NCBI RefSeq assembly: GCF_050916235.1
Contig: NZ_CP104854.1
Location: 496,001 to 560,000, forward strand
Reading direction: 5' to 3'
Origin: Maridesulfovibrio sp050916235
Lineage (GTDB): Bacteria > Desulfobacterota > Desulfovibrionia > Desulfovibrionales > Desulfovibrionaceae
DNA length: 64,000 bases
Shown here: positions 7,540 to 16,838 of the stretch, piece after piece
Numbering within the stretch: position 1 is the stretch's first letter
Layout of the letters: every line of letters starts with the position of its first letter
Program-made: the position numbers and the translations under genes
Notes under the pieces: generated by a model
The model's input: only the letters and a program-made list of their open reading frames with translations
What the model was told of the DNA's origin: nothing
Databases searched by the model: none

Positions 7540-9051
7540 ATGGACGCACACTTCTTTCGTGCCCTGTGCCTTGAACTTGAGGAAACAGTCAAGGGACGCA
7601 GGGTAGAGAAAATATTTTCCCCGGCTGACGGAGTATGGACTTTTGCGCTCCAGTCAAAAGGTGGAAAGGAATATCTACTGTTCAGGCCCGCCAAATCGGT
7701 GGGCCTGCTTTTTCTGTCTCGGGTGAAACCGGTCAACCCACCCAGTCCCCCTTCACAGGTCATGTGGCTGCGTAAACGCCTTGCCGGACGCAGGATGTTT
7801 GAGACGCACCACGACTGGATCAACCTGCGCGTTGCTTTCACCCTCTCCCCTTTCATACAGCCTGATAAATACCGCTACCTCCTTCTGGACATGAAGAAAG
7901 GGGTATCTCTCATTCACGATCTTCCGGAAGACTTCGGTTCTCCCATAGAATGGCCGTCTCTGGATGAAATCAAGACCAACCCTGAAATCTGGCGCGAATT
8001 TCCCCAGATAACCCCTCCATTGCGCAGGACGCTTGAAACTATCACTCCTGAGCAGGGACAACGACTGCTACTCAACCTTGAAGCAGGTCTGACCGACACC
8101 TTTTACCTTTCACCCGAAAAAAAAGGCGAGCTATCCCCACCCAGGGTCTGGTCGACGGACAGTGATGCCGAAACCTTCCACTCTGCCATCGAAGCTGCTT
8201 CGGTTTATGGGGACAGGATTCTCTTTCCTGTTATGGAAAGACTGGATAATGCCGAGCAGCTCAGCACCCTAAAGGCTGGAAAGAAGAAGTTCAGGAACAT
8301 CCTGAAGCGCATTGAACAGGAAGAGCAGAGGCTGCATGAGCTGATTTCCCGCAAGGTCGAGGCCGAAGCCATGCAGGCGGAAATGTACCGCATCAAGGAC
8401 ATGCGGGAATTGACCAGCATCTCCGTCACCCACCCGGAACACGGCATGATGGAGGTAAAACTGAATCCGGCCCTGACTCCGACAGAAAATATGGAACGGA
8501 TATTCAGGTTTGCGGCCAAAGCCCAACGCGGACTGCTCCACATGGAGCGCAGGCGCAGGGAAGTCGAAGCCGAGCACGAAAACTTTCTGCAATCCAACCT
8601 CATGCCGTCTGCTGAGGGGGAAAAGAAGAGAAAAACGGTCGAAATACCACAAAAATACAAAAATATTGCCGCGGCACTGTTTGTTTCATCCGACGGTTTC
8701 CTGATGATCAGGGGCAAGAACAGCAAGGCCAACCATGAGATCCTGAGCAAAGTTTCTTCGGTATTCGACTACTGGTTCCACGTTCAGGGTGGACCGGGAT
8801 CACACGTTATTCTCAAGCGGGATCACCCCGGTCAGGAAGTTCCAGACACGACCTTCGAAGAGGCCGCTATATTGGCCGCACTCAAAAGCTATCGTGCGGA
8901 AGATTCGAAAGCAGATGTAATGTGTGCACTGGTCAAGGATGTGCGCAAGGTCAAGGGATGGACACACGGGCAGGTTGCGGTAGACAGCGTGTTAAAGACA
9001 TTCCACGTAAGCGTCGATGCATCACTCGAAGAAAAACTTGCTAAGAAATAG
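7540..9051 (+). CDS. rqcH: NFACT-family protein, ribosome quality control factor RqcH-like
   Basis: A 503-residue protein with an NFACT-N domain at the start (MDAHFFRALCLELEETVKGRRVEKIF) and the NFACT-R (DUF814) domain near residues 380-490, with DYWFHVQGGPGSHVIL. RqcH binds stalled 50S subunits with peptidyl-tRNA and recruits tRNA-Ala to add alanine tails that mark nascent chains for degradation. A charged coiled-coil region joins the two domains at ~235-355. The classical protein has about 550-570 residues, so this is somewhat short. Its last 11 bases overlap the convergent glycosyltransferase gene. Confidence 0.85.
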   Translation: MDAHFFRALCLELEETVKGRRVEKIFSPADGVWTFALQSKGGKEYLLFRPAKSVGLLFLSRVKPVNPPSPPSQVMWLRKRLAGRRMFETHHDWINLRVAFTLSPFIQPDKYRYLLLDMKKGVSLIHDLPEDFGSPIEWPSLDEIKTNPEIWREFPQITPPLRRTLETITPEQGQRLLLNLEAGLTDTFYLSPEKKGELSPPRVWSTDSDAETFHSAIEAASVYGDRILFPVMERLDNAEQLSTLKAGKKKFRNILKRIEQEEQRLHELISRKVEAEAMQAEMYRIKDMRELTSISVTHPEHGMMEVKLNPALTPTENMERIFRFAAKAQRGLLHMERRRREVEAEHENFLQSNLMPSAEGEKKRKTVEIPQKYKNIAAALFVSSDGFLMIRGKNSKANHEILSKVSSVFDYWFHVQGGPGSHVILKRDHPGQEVPDTTFEEAAILAALKSYRAEDSKADVMCALVKDVRKVKGWTHGQVAVDSVLKTFHVSVDASLEEKLAKK

Positions 9052-9835
9052 CTGACGTCCAGCTCCATGAATTCACGTAGGCCCTGAGCTCGTCACGGCT
9101 CATTGCCTTCACTTTTTCCAGCTCCAGCCTGTTGGCTTCATTGTGGGGATTCAGCCCTTCATGGCTGTTGACCCCTCGCGGATGGTCCAGATGAAACAAC
9201 GGCCCTTCGAGCTTTCCAAGTCTGTAGCCAAGCCCCGCCAGCCGAACAAGCCTTTCGTCATCCTCAAATCCATAAGAAACGAAATTCTCATTATCCATTC
9301 CCGCCTTCAGATAAACGTCCCTGCGAACCATGACCAGTCCTCCGGGGGTATCCGGGTACAGCAACCGGCAATTGGACTCATCCAAAAAATCCAGTGAGCG
9401 TTCGGAGAGCAGACGCGGAGCAAGATCCTGTGCAACGTTCAGGCAACGCCCGTCAAATGGACGCAGGACATCAAATTTATCTTTAGTAAGGAGATTTCTG
9501 GCCCTGACGTAATTGCGGGGACTGCATAAGACGTCCACGTCGCAGTTGGCAATCACCGGGTTCCGGGTTCTGCGGATGAGTTCATTGACGCAATGACTGC
9601 GATGAAACAGACCGGAATGGTCCTCGATAAAATAAAGCTCCAGCCCGATCGGCCGGTCCGGGAAAAAATCATGGAGCACAGGGCTAGGCCCCTCTTCTAT
9701 TACCATCACCCGTGTTTCAAACCAGAATGTCAGAAGGGAGACAATAATTTTAAGATTTCTGACCCTTTCAAGGGAATCAATCCGGCAGGGAATTAGAAAA
9801 ACAACATCCCTCAGATCTGTCTTCAGGCTGGACAT
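9041..9835 (-). CDS. GT-A type glycosyltransferase
   Basis: A 264-residue protein that resembles N-terminal galactosyltransferase-type enzymes. It has a nucleotide-sugar domain with a DVD metal motif in ANCDVDVLCSPRN (about residues 97-109) and an acceptor-side GFEDDERLVRLAGLGYRLGK (about 188-207), where the EDD is typical of the ED motif of GT-A enzymes. No signal peptide or membrane segment is seen, so it probably acts in the cytoplasm on a lipid- or protein-linked sugar. It overlaps the rqcH 3' end by 11 bases on the opposite strand. Confidence 0.75.
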   Translation of the reverse strand: MSSLKTDLRDVVFLIPCRIDSLERVRNLKIIVSLLTFWFETRVMVIEEGPSPVLHDFFPDRPIGLELYFIEDHSGLFHRSHCVNELIRRTRNPVIANCDVDVLCSPRNYVRARNLLTKDKFDVLRPFDGRCLNVAQDLAPRLLSERSLDFLDESNCRLLYPDTPGGLVMVRRDVYLKAGMDNENFVSYGFEDDERLVRLAGLGYRLGKLEGPLFHLDHPRGVNSHEGLNPHNEANRLELEKVKAMSRDELRAYVNSWSWTSAIS

Positions 9836-9853
9836 GGATATGCTTAATTGAGT

Positions 9854-10852
9854 TTAAGCGGTTTTGGAGAGTCCTTCCCCAAGCATGGCCAGCACCATAT
9901 TCTGCTCCACTTTCAACCTGTTTGCTACGCTCTTGCGCACAGAACTGGTGGAAGAGGAGAACTGTCCTTCCCTCTCACCATATATTTCGCGGACCAGATC
10001 AGCCGGAAAACCTTTGTCTTCAGCACTCGAAGCCAGCTTGTCGATGGCTTTGGCAATAAGCCTGGACGCACCGGTCGGACCGTGCTGAACAGAAGTTGAC
10101 CAAAGCACTTCACGAACCGGCCCGGGAAGTGACTTCATATCCACCCCGGTCATCTCAAAAATCATCTTGGCGGCAGGATCGTAATGGCTGTCCTGAATAA
10201 AATCATGCTGCAGCTTTTCAAAACCGGAAGAATCGTCAGAAGCAAGCTTCTTCCAGACATCAGGCATACGCCCGGATGCAGACCCAGTGTTTGCAGGGCC
10301 GGCATTCAGCAGCTTATCCGCAATTTCCGGAGCCTTGTCCTTAAGAAACCGGATAAACCGATCCATGGTTCCGGTATTGGAAGCAATCTGGTACTTGCCG
10401 TATGAAGTTCCTCCAACACGGTCATAGCCGATAGCGGCTGCTCCCTTGCTGCCAGACTCGAACCTGGCAGAAAGTTCACCACTGACACCGCCGTCAGTCG
10501 TTTTTTTGACAGGATTATTCCGGGATGCACCGATCTGCAGCTGATATGAATTGTTTCTGGCCCGGTTCAGTCCTGATCCACCAGAATTCCTTACGGAATT
10601 AAGTGCTGAAAGAGCCTCAAGCATGAGCAGGTTGTTCATGACTCCCATATCAAGATCAGATGAGGAAAGTCCGTTGCCTTCTTCGGGTTCACCAAGCAGC
10701 TTGCCCGCCATCATCATTTCCATATTGAAAGTGCCCTGCTGGCCTTTCAATGCGGCCAGATTCGGAGTGGCAGGACCCTTCGCGGTTATCCCGGTAGGGT
10801 CTGCTCCAAGCATCTTGACGACTGCGGCAATATCATTATTCATATTGGACAT
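9854..10852 (-). CDS. Protein with C-terminal lysozyme-like domain
   Basis: A 332-residue protein in two parts. The first ~105 residues are low complexity and rich in Gly, Asn, Met and Leu. The rest resembles a lysozyme-like fold: a candidate catalytic Glu in SARFESGSKG (about 130-139), then SYGKYQIAS, similar to the SYGLGQI-type motif of soluble lytic enzymes, and a helical C-terminus. No signal peptide is evident, so export would need another route. Peptidoglycan cleavage is inferred from motif resemblance only. It could also be a phage- or secretion-derived muramidase domain. Confidence 0.5.
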   Translation of the reverse strand: MSNMNNDIAAVVKMLGADPTGITAKGPATPNLAALKGQQGTFNMEMMMAGKLLGEPEEGNGLSSSDLDMGVMNNLLMLEALSALNSVRNSGGSGLNRARNNSYQLQIGASRNNPVKKTTDGGVSGELSARFESGSKGAAAIGYDRVGGTSYGKYQIASNTGTMDRFIRFLKDKAPEIADKLLNAGPANTGSASGRMPDVWKKLASDDSSGFEKLQHDFIQDSHYDPAAKMIFEMTGVDMKSLPGPVREVLWSTSVQHGPTGASRLIAKAIDKLASSAEDKGFPADLVREIYGEREGQFSSSTSSVRKSVANRLKVEQNMVLAMLGEGLSKTA

Positions 10853-11030
10853 GGCTTACTCTCTGTCAAAAATATATACTTCCGCACCTATCATTGCAGC
10901 AGATATGCCAATACCGTCAGGGCATCCCCCAAGACAAGCACTAATGAATCACAAGTCCTGTTTTAATTTAGAAAAATCATCCCAAATATTTATCAGAATA
11001 TGATCGGCACAGGACAATTCTCCGAGAATC

Positions 11031-11072
11031 AAAAAACCGGGACAGGTGCAGTCAAACCTACACCTGTCCCGG
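11031..11072 (-). terminator. Terminator after the TPR/zinc-knuckle gene
   Basis: A perfect 12-bp stem (11037-11048 with 11061-11072) with a 12-base loop and six Ts following on the minus strand, 64 bases past the stop at 11136. The 10853-11135 interval otherwise shows nothing. Confidence 0.8.
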
Positions 11073-11135
11073 CTGTTAATTTCTAACTGAACACAATTCC
11101 AGAAGAGAGAAACCGGATCTCCCAAAGCAAGGGTG

Positions 11136-13781
11136 CTACTTCTTTTTCCTTTCTTCTTCTTTTTCCTCTTCAAGCAGAAAGAGTTCACGTTTCTTTTTCT
11201 CAAACACCACAGCCGCCCTGAATGCGGATATGGCCAGCGCTAGAATACTCAAGATCAGGATCATCCCCTGCTGGAACTCCCATTTCTGACGGATAATCAT
11301 ATCAATCATGAAGTTGGTAGGGAAATTCTTTGAGTAATAAATCAACGCCGGGATACACAAAAGGGCCAGTCCGAGAAAAATAACTTCCAGCCAGATAAAA
11401 CTGCGCCCCAGCAGCATCACAAAAAGAGTCGAGTCACGGATTACCCGCAGGGTGACCAGCCTGTGACGCAGTTTTTTGAGCCTCTCGTCAATACCGGTCA
11501 GGTACTGCTGGGTCTTACGGAATGTTTCAGCCTGATTGAGAATCTGAGTCTTGATCCAGTAAATTTTATCTGCGCAATAGTTGAAATCACCGTTAAACTC
11601 GGTAAGCAGCTTGGGGAACGGGAACCACGAAGCTTCCCGCTGAATATCCAGCAATTCTTCTCGATATATCTCAAGTTTTTTGTTGATTACCTTAATTTCG
11701 TATTCAACCCGTTTATCGATCTCCTGAGTAAGCCTGGCAATACCGGAAGTAAGATGCTTGAAAGCAACATAGTTCTTTATTTTAACAAGCTTGGACATAC
11801 GCTCCATGAACTTTGCCGCCTCTTCCGCGAATTCATGGCCTTCCTCAAACCACTGGGAAAGATCCACGGTAAGGGTGTCCATACCGGAGGCAACTTCCTT
11901 GGCCTCGGCTTCCGCCTTCTCCCAGAGCTGCCCAAGGGCCTGAAGAACCGTCAACCGGCCCCTGTCCAACTCAGGGTCGATGGCAATTCGGTTGAAATAG
12001 TGGGGATCACGTTCGATAATATCTTCAAAATAGGGAATCGCCTGTTCGGCAAAGCCCATCTTAACCATGCAGACAGCTCGGCGGTAAAGAGGATCAAGCC
12101 ATTCCGGACATAAACGCGATGCTCTCCTGAAAGTATTGCTGGCCTCACCGAAATCGCCGCGAACTTCCAGCATGCGTCCCTGAAGATAGATAAAATAGCC
12201 CTGCTGCAGAGGAGAAAAACTTAAACGTTCGGCCTCCTGCCAGTAGAAATATGCCTGTTCGCCATTACCGTTTTCAAGCTCAATAAAACCGATCAAGGCC
12301 CTTGGCTGGTAACTTCTGCTGAAACGAATCATCGCATTCTTGGTCAAAAGCTCCGCATCCCCGACAGCACCGCCTGCAAGGGAATCAAAGGCCGACCAGA
12401 TAAGTTCGCCCTCTTCCGGTCCCTGATCCATGATCCCCCGCGGCCACTCCTTCCCCCTGCTGCGCCAGACCATGTAAAGAGTCCGCAACTGCGAAACCGC
12501 ATTAATGGCAAACAAAGCCTTTGTAATGATGCCCTCATACCCGCTTCCACCTGCCACTAGCTTTGAGAACTCACCGACAAGATTCTCCTTTCCCTGCATC
12601 TGAAGGTCTATATTCTGAAAACCTTCATTGAACTTATCATTGTCGATAGCCGCGAGATTCTTCCACACCTGTGAGTCAAGCCCCTTAAGCTGCTTGCTGG
12701 GACACTGTGCAGGAGAATGGTTCTTCATGCCGCAATAAAAGCAGTCATCCATGTCCCCCACAGAAACTCTGCGGGAAATAGTCACCTCAATGGCGTTGGA
12801 CGAGAGATCCTTGATTCCCTTTCGGAGACTGACATGGCACCAGCTGTCTACGGTTTCCTGCTCGCTTCCGAAACGGACCTCGTTAATGACAAAATCATCT
12901 CCAAGCAAATAAGCATCGCGATACCGAAGGTGAGGACAGTCTGGGGTAAGTTTATCCCAATCAAGATGGACCTTACGCAGAATCTCATCATTAAAGCTCA
13001 TGTTCATCTGGGGAACCAGTGCCATGACTGTAGGCCAGTAATGAACTTCCCCCTCATTGTTTCTGGCTCTTGAGATGACGGAGAGAAGCTCACGCAGAAA
13101 TGTCCGAAGCAGGGAGAGAGAACCGATGGGCAGAATAACCTTCACATCGGAAGTGATATAATGAATGCCCAGCTTCTGCATGAGCACCTGAATCTCTGAA
13201 AAAAACGACCGCCAGCCCTTGATGAAATCCTTATCAGAAGGATTGCCCACCGGAATCAGGATAAAATACCAGCTCTGCATGGAATCATAACCAAGCCCCT
13301 GATCCGGAATCATAGCAATCCAGCCGGAACGGGAGATTCCGGTAGGAGTGCGCACGTCCTCAAGGTTCAGACCTGAAATTTTCTTCACGTCATCCGCCAG
13401 ATGAGGATGAACAAGGACTTCGAATTCCTTGGGAAGAGCTACTTCCTGGGAAGTAAACTCATCTCCGACCTTCAGGGAGAGATCCAGGCTGTAATCAACA
13501 AGAAGAGTTGCAGGCATAATCTGCATGAATACGGGCATAGGATTAAGTCTTGCCCAGATTTCCAATCTTGCAGCTACTCTGAAGACATCATCACTGAAGA
13601 AGAACCAGTATGCCTGATTCTGTACCTCACTCATGAGCATTCCACCGAAATCACTAAGACTTCGGACAATGGACTCCTCAAGACTTTCTCCCCAGACCAG
13701 CCAGACGCCAAATCCGCGGTTAACCATTCGGGAATGGCTGACAATAGGAAATTTTTCAAATAAGGTAGCAATCTGATACAA
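11136..13781 (-). CDS. Large TPR protein with CCHC zinc knuckle and C-terminal membrane hairpin
   Basis: I do not recognise this 881-residue protein as a named family. Residues 1-345 are a unique globular region. Residues 347-360 form an exact C-x2-C-x4-H-x4-C zinc knuckle. Residues ~480-600 contain tetratricopeptide repeats such as AYFYWQEAERL and AIPYFEDIIERDP. Residues ~640-770 are predicted coiled coil. Two hydrophobic segments lie near 785-810 and 825-850, and the end is a run of Lys and Glu. It looks like a membrane-anchored scaffold. It is divergent from moaE with a 29-base gap, so the two promoters must overlap. Confidence 0.65.
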   Translation of the reverse strand: MYQIATLFEKFPIVSHSRMVNRGFGVWLVWGESLEESIVRSLSDFGGMLMSEVQNQAYWFFFSDDVFRVAARLEIWARLNPMPVFMQIMPATLLVDYSLDLSLKVGDEFTSQEVALPKEFEVLVHPHLADDVKKISGLNLEDVRTPTGISRSGWIAMIPDQGLGYDSMQSWYFILIPVGNPSDKDFIKGWRSFFSEIQVLMQKLGIHYITSDVKVILPIGSLSLLRTFLRELLSVISRARNNEGEVHYWPTVMALVPQMNMSFNDEILRKVHLDWDKLTPDCPHLRYRDAYLLGDDFVINEVRFGSEQETVDSWCHVSLRKGIKDLSSNAIEVTISRRVSVGDMDDCFYCGMKNHSPAQCPSKQLKGLDSQVWKNLAAIDNDKFNEGFQNIDLQMQGKENLVGEFSKLVAGGSGYEGIITKALFAINAVSQLRTLYMVWRSRGKEWPRGIMDQGPEEGELIWSAFDSLAGGAVGDAELLTKNAMIRFSRSYQPRALIGFIELENGNGEQAYFYWQEAERLSFSPLQQGYFIYLQGRMLEVRGDFGEASNTFRRASRLCPEWLDPLYRRAVCMVKMGFAEQAIPYFEDIIERDPHYFNRIAIDPELDRGRLTVLQALGQLWEKAEAEAKEVASGMDTLTVDLSQWFEEGHEFAEEAAKFMERMSKLVKIKNYVAFKHLTSGIARLTQEIDKRVEYEIKVINKKLEIYREELLDIQREASWFPFPKLLTEFNGDFNYCADKIYWIKTQILNQAETFRKTQQYLTGIDERLKKLRHRLVTLRVIRDSTLFVMLLGRSFIWLEVIFLGLALLCIPALIYYSKNFPTNFMIDMIIRQKWEFQQGMILILSILALAISAFRAAVVFEKKKRELFLLEEEKEEERKKK

Positions 13782-13810
13782 AACAACAACTCCTTACTTG
13801 CGGAGGGATT

Positions 13811-14173
13811 ATGGACATTTCAAAAAAAATTGCAGAACTCAAACAGGACCCCGAATTTGCCGCCAATGTCGGTATGGTCCTCATTCACAACGGAGTTGTC
13901 CGCGGCTGGTCACGCGGTACACGAGATGAAGTAACCGGAATCGAAATCAAGGCCGACCATGACAAGATAGAAGCCATCCGCAAGGAGCATGAACAGATGG
14001 AAGGCATCTATAAAATCGTCACCCACGCCAACGAAGGCGTGCTTAAACCAGGTGATGACGTGCTGTTCCTGATCGTTGCCGGAGATATCCGCGAAAACGT
14101 CAAGGCCTGCCTCGCAAGCCTGCTTGACCGTGTAAAGGCTGAAGCCTTCAGCAAAAAAGAAATTTTCGCCTGA
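13811..14173 (+). CDS. moaE: Molybdopterin synthase catalytic subunit MoaE-like
   Basis: MoaE uses thiocarboxylated MoaD to put the dithiolene sulfurs into molybdopterin. The 120-residue protein is a short MoaE-like form. The core GVVRGWSRG, the helix following DHDKIEAIRKE and the PGDDVLFLIVAGDIRENV strand-helix segment match the family. No moaD is adjacent. A ribosome site GGAGGG precedes the ATG. It is monocistronic, with a strong terminator. Other molybdenum-cofactor genes occur at 19675. Confidence 0.8.
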   Translation: MDISKKIAELKQDPEFAANVGMVLIHNGVVRGWSRGTRDEVTGIEIKADHDKIEAIRKEHEQMEGIYKIVTHANEGVLKPGDDVLFLIVAGDIRENVKACLASLLDRVKAEAFSKKEIFA

Positions 14174-14186
14174 TAAAATCAAATCC

Positions 14187-14229
14187 GGTCCGGGTATATA
14201 TGCACTTGAGTATAACCCGGACCTTTTTT
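14187..14229 (+). terminator. Terminator after moaE
   Basis: A 9-bp GC-rich stem (14187-14195 with 14215-14223) followed by six Ts. The T run overlaps the stop codon of the convergent glycosyltransferase. Confidence 0.85.
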
Positions 14230-15112
14230 AATTTCCAATAAATTCGGCAGGGTCAACTTCACTTGACTGAAGCAGTTTTTCCAGCAGAAACTCCACCCGG
14301 TCTGCTTCCTCATCACGCCCCCTCTTCCGGCATCCGCCGATGTAATATCCGGACTTGTTCCTAAGCTCGGCTGACACCAGCTGTTTCTGATCTTCCGAAA
14401 GAACCCCGGACGCATACAGTTTGGCCATAGCGTAGATGCGGTACGTATCAAGGCAACTGACGGAGTTGGTAAGCTGGTCTGGGCGCCCGCCATACTTGAT
14501 GGTCAATCTTTCCCGGATCAATCCTATGGGATATTTAATCCCGGCCCTGATCCAGAGATCATAATCTTCACAGGCCAGCATAAATTCGTCAAAAGGACCT
14601 ATATCGTCCCAGAACTCCATGGTAAACATTGTACACGAGGGACTTACCAGGCATACTGCCAGTGACTGCTCCCAAAAGAATCCATCCGGTTTTTCATATT
14701 TATTGCTCTGGTTGACCCGCTTGCCCTTTCTGAACCAGATTTCATCTGTCTGGCAGATATGCAACTGTTCTCTTTTCATGAAGGCATGCTGCTTCTCAAG
14801 CTTATTTGGAAGCCATTCATCATCAGAATCCAGTAGGGCCACATACCTTCCGGTTGCAAGTGATATGGCCTGATTCCTGGCAGCTGAGACTCCCCCGTTC
14901 TCCCTCGAAAAGACCTTAAGACGTTCATCTTCGATTTCTGAAAGTTTTTCGAGGGTATCGTCAGTTGAACCGTCATCAATCACGATGCATTCAAAATCCT
15001 TAAAGGTCTGCGCAAATACGGAATCCAACGCCCTGCCGATATACTCGGACCGGTTATAGGTCGGCATAATAACCGATATTTCAGGACTTGATTTTTCTTC
15101 AGTTTTATTCAT
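14228..15112 (-). CDS. Family 2 glycosyltransferase
   Basis: A 294-residue GT2 enzyme. It has the canonical start ISVIMPTYNRSEYIGRALDS, the nucleotide-binding VIDDGSTDDT (about residues 46-55) and the metal-binding DSD in LLDSDDEW (about 92-99). CEDYDLWIR near 181-189 is the acceptor/catalytic ED-like motif. It transfers a sugar from a nucleotide donor, probably for surface polysaccharide or a glycoprotein, together with the neighbouring GT4 gene and rfbA. There is no membrane segment. Confidence 0.88.
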   Translation of the reverse strand: MNKTEEKSSPEISVIMPTYNRSEYIGRALDSVFAQTFKDFECIVIDDGSTDDTLEKLSEIEDERLKVFSRENGGVSAARNQAISLATGRYVALLDSDDEWLPNKLEKQHAFMKREQLHICQTDEIWFRKGKRVNQSNKYEKPDGFFWEQSLAVCLVSPSCTMFTMEFWDDIGPFDEFMLACEDYDLWIRAGIKYPIGLIRERLTIKYGGRPDQLTNSVSCLDTYRIYAMAKLYASGVLSEDQKQLVSAELRNKSGYYIGGCRKRGRDEEADRVEFLLEKLLQSSEVDPAEFIGN

Positions 15113-15274
15113 AGATTTTTTTTCGCTGCAATTGTTATAATCAAAAAGTGCCGAAGCTTATGTTAGTTAAGAAACATACGCAATGTATAGCCTGGTCGGG
15201 ATTTTTTTTATTCCTGTGCCGCTTATGTCCCTTTTTTCCTTGACTCTTTAGAATACGGATAGTCATTTACCTCC

Positions 15275-16384
15275 ATGCGAATCTTTCAAGTAATCAATGT
15301 CCGCTGGTTTAACGCGACCTCATGGTATGCCCTTTACCTCAGCAAGCTGCTGCAGGATGCAGGGCACGAAGTGCTGGTAATTACTGTACCCGACTCGGAA
15401 ACAGAGCAGAAAGCCCGCGAAATGGGCCTAAAGCTGGAGCTCATTGAGCTGAACACCACCAGACCATTAAAACTGATTTCCGCTTGTTCAAGGGTTCTGT
15501 CCCTTGTGCGGGAACACAGGCCGCACATTGTGAACTGTCACCGCGGCGAGGCTTTTTTCTGGTGGGGCATACTACGCAAGTTGCGCCTAGGCTACAAACT
15601 GATAAGGACCAGAGGCGATCAGCGCCTGCCGCGGAGCGACTTCTTCAACCGCCATCTGCACTCCACAATAGCTGATGGTGTAGTGGTTACCAATAAACGT
15701 ATGGCCGAACATTTTCTGAAGAAGATGGAGCTTGCAGAAAATCAGCTCTGGCTCATTCACGGCGGGGTCGATACCGACAGATTCAGCTTCGACCCTGAAG
15801 GGAGAGAGAGGATTCGCAGTAAATACGGTTTTTCTACAGACGATTTCGTCATCGGAATGCTGGGCCGTTTTGACCGGGTCAAGGGCCAAAAGGAATTGAT
15901 AGAAGCGCTCGCCAAATCCCGCGGAAGTATCGGTGAGAAAAAGATTAAGCTGTTTCTCATAGGATTTCCCACGGCTACCAGCATGCATGAAGTGGAATCA
16001 TGGCTTGCCGACAACAACATGGCTGAAATAACTGTCATCAGCGGCAAATGTGATGACGTAACGGCCTGTATCTGTGCCATGGATCTTGGGGTCATCGCAT
16101 CTCTCTGGTCCGAGACAATTGCCCGGGCCGCACTGGAAATAATGGCCTGTGAGCGTCCCCTTATCTCAACCAGCGTAGGAGTCATGCCCGATCTGCTGCC
16201 AGCATGGGCTCTGGTGCCGCCACAGGATGTGAAAGCTCTCTCTAACAAACTCACAGAAGCAATTAATTCCTCTGAATTCCGCAAGAGGCTGCTTGCCGAA
16301 CATACCCGGACAATGTCGCAGCTTTCAGGAGAGGATTTCCTGAAACGGACCATGACCCTGTATCAGGGTGTTTCCGGAGAATAG
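15275..16384 (+). CDS. Family 4 glycosyltransferase
   Basis: A 369-residue GT-B enzyme. The N-terminal half MRIFQVINVRWFN has the heptosyl/glycosyl group 4 look. The C-terminal half holds GMLGRFDRVKGQKELIEA (about 194-211) and the nucleotide-sugar E-x7-E region as SETIARAALEIMA (about 279-291). It probably adds a sugar in lipopolysaccharide or O-chain synthesis. No clear Shine-Dalgarno is seen before the ATG at 15275. It ends flush against the convergent acetyltransferase gene. Confidence 0.88.
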   Translation: MRIFQVINVRWFNATSWYALYLSKLLQDAGHEVLVITVPDSETEQKAREMGLKLELIELNTTRPLKLISACSRVLSLVREHRPHIVNCHRGEAFFWWGILRKLRLGYKLIRTRGDQRLPRSDFFNRHLHSTIADGVVVTNKRMAEHFLKKMELAENQLWLIHGGVDTDRFSFDPEGRERIRSKYGFSTDDFVIGMLGRFDRVKGQKELIEALAKSRGSIGEKKIKLFLIGFPTATSMHEVESWLADNNMAEITVISGKCDDVTACICAMDLGVIASLWSETIARAALEIMACERPLISTSVGVMPDLLPAWALVPPQDVKALSNKLTEAINSSEFRKRLLAEHTRTMSQLSGEDFLKRTMTLYQGVSGE

Positions 16385-16810
16385 CTAAATAGGTCTTATC
16401 TCTGCAGGAACCCCGACTGCCAGGTGGTTGTCGGGGACATCGTGCAGAACAACTGCATTGGCACCGATACGACAATTCCGCCCGACCTTAATCGGCCCAA
16501 GAATTTTGGCTCCACTTCCGATCATGCAGCCATCTCCGATAAACGGGACATCATGCAGTCCCGAGCGCCCGCCGATTGTAACGCAACTGCCTATGCTGAC
16601 GCCGTCACCAATCTTACACCGCTGGTGGATAACAACCCCCAGTCCGCCGTACCCGAGATCAACACCCTTGCCGATCTCGGCACCCAGACCTATCTGGCAG
16701 CTGAATATTATCCGCACAAACAATTTGTTTATGACCTGTGGCATGACAGGAATCCTTTTCTGATGCAGCCAGAATGCGAGTCGGTAGAAGAACAGAACAA
16801 TATCGCTCAT
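16385..16810 (-). CDS. Hexapeptide-repeat acetyltransferase, serine acetyltransferase-like
   Basis: A 141-residue protein made mostly of left-handed beta-helix hexapeptide repeats (from about residue 50), with the CysE-type signature VVIHQRCKIGDGVSIG and the His near residue 65. It lacks the long helical N-terminus of true CysE, so it resembles the short serine-acetyltransferase-like enzymes of polysaccharide clusters. The start at 16810 has GGAG 5 bases upstream; a longer in-frame start at 16837 lacks one. The flanking glycosyltransferases suggest a sugar substrate. Confidence 0.75.
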   Translation of the reverse strand: MSDIVLFFYRLAFWLHQKRIPVMPQVINKLFVRIIFSCQIGLGAEIGKGVDLGYGGLGVVIHQRCKIGDGVSIGSCVTIGGRSGLHDVPFIGDGCMIGSGAKILGPIKVGRNCRIGANAVVLHDVPDNHLAVGVPAEIRPI

Positions 16811-16838
16811 TGAGACTCCATGCCCGAAAGAAGACAAA

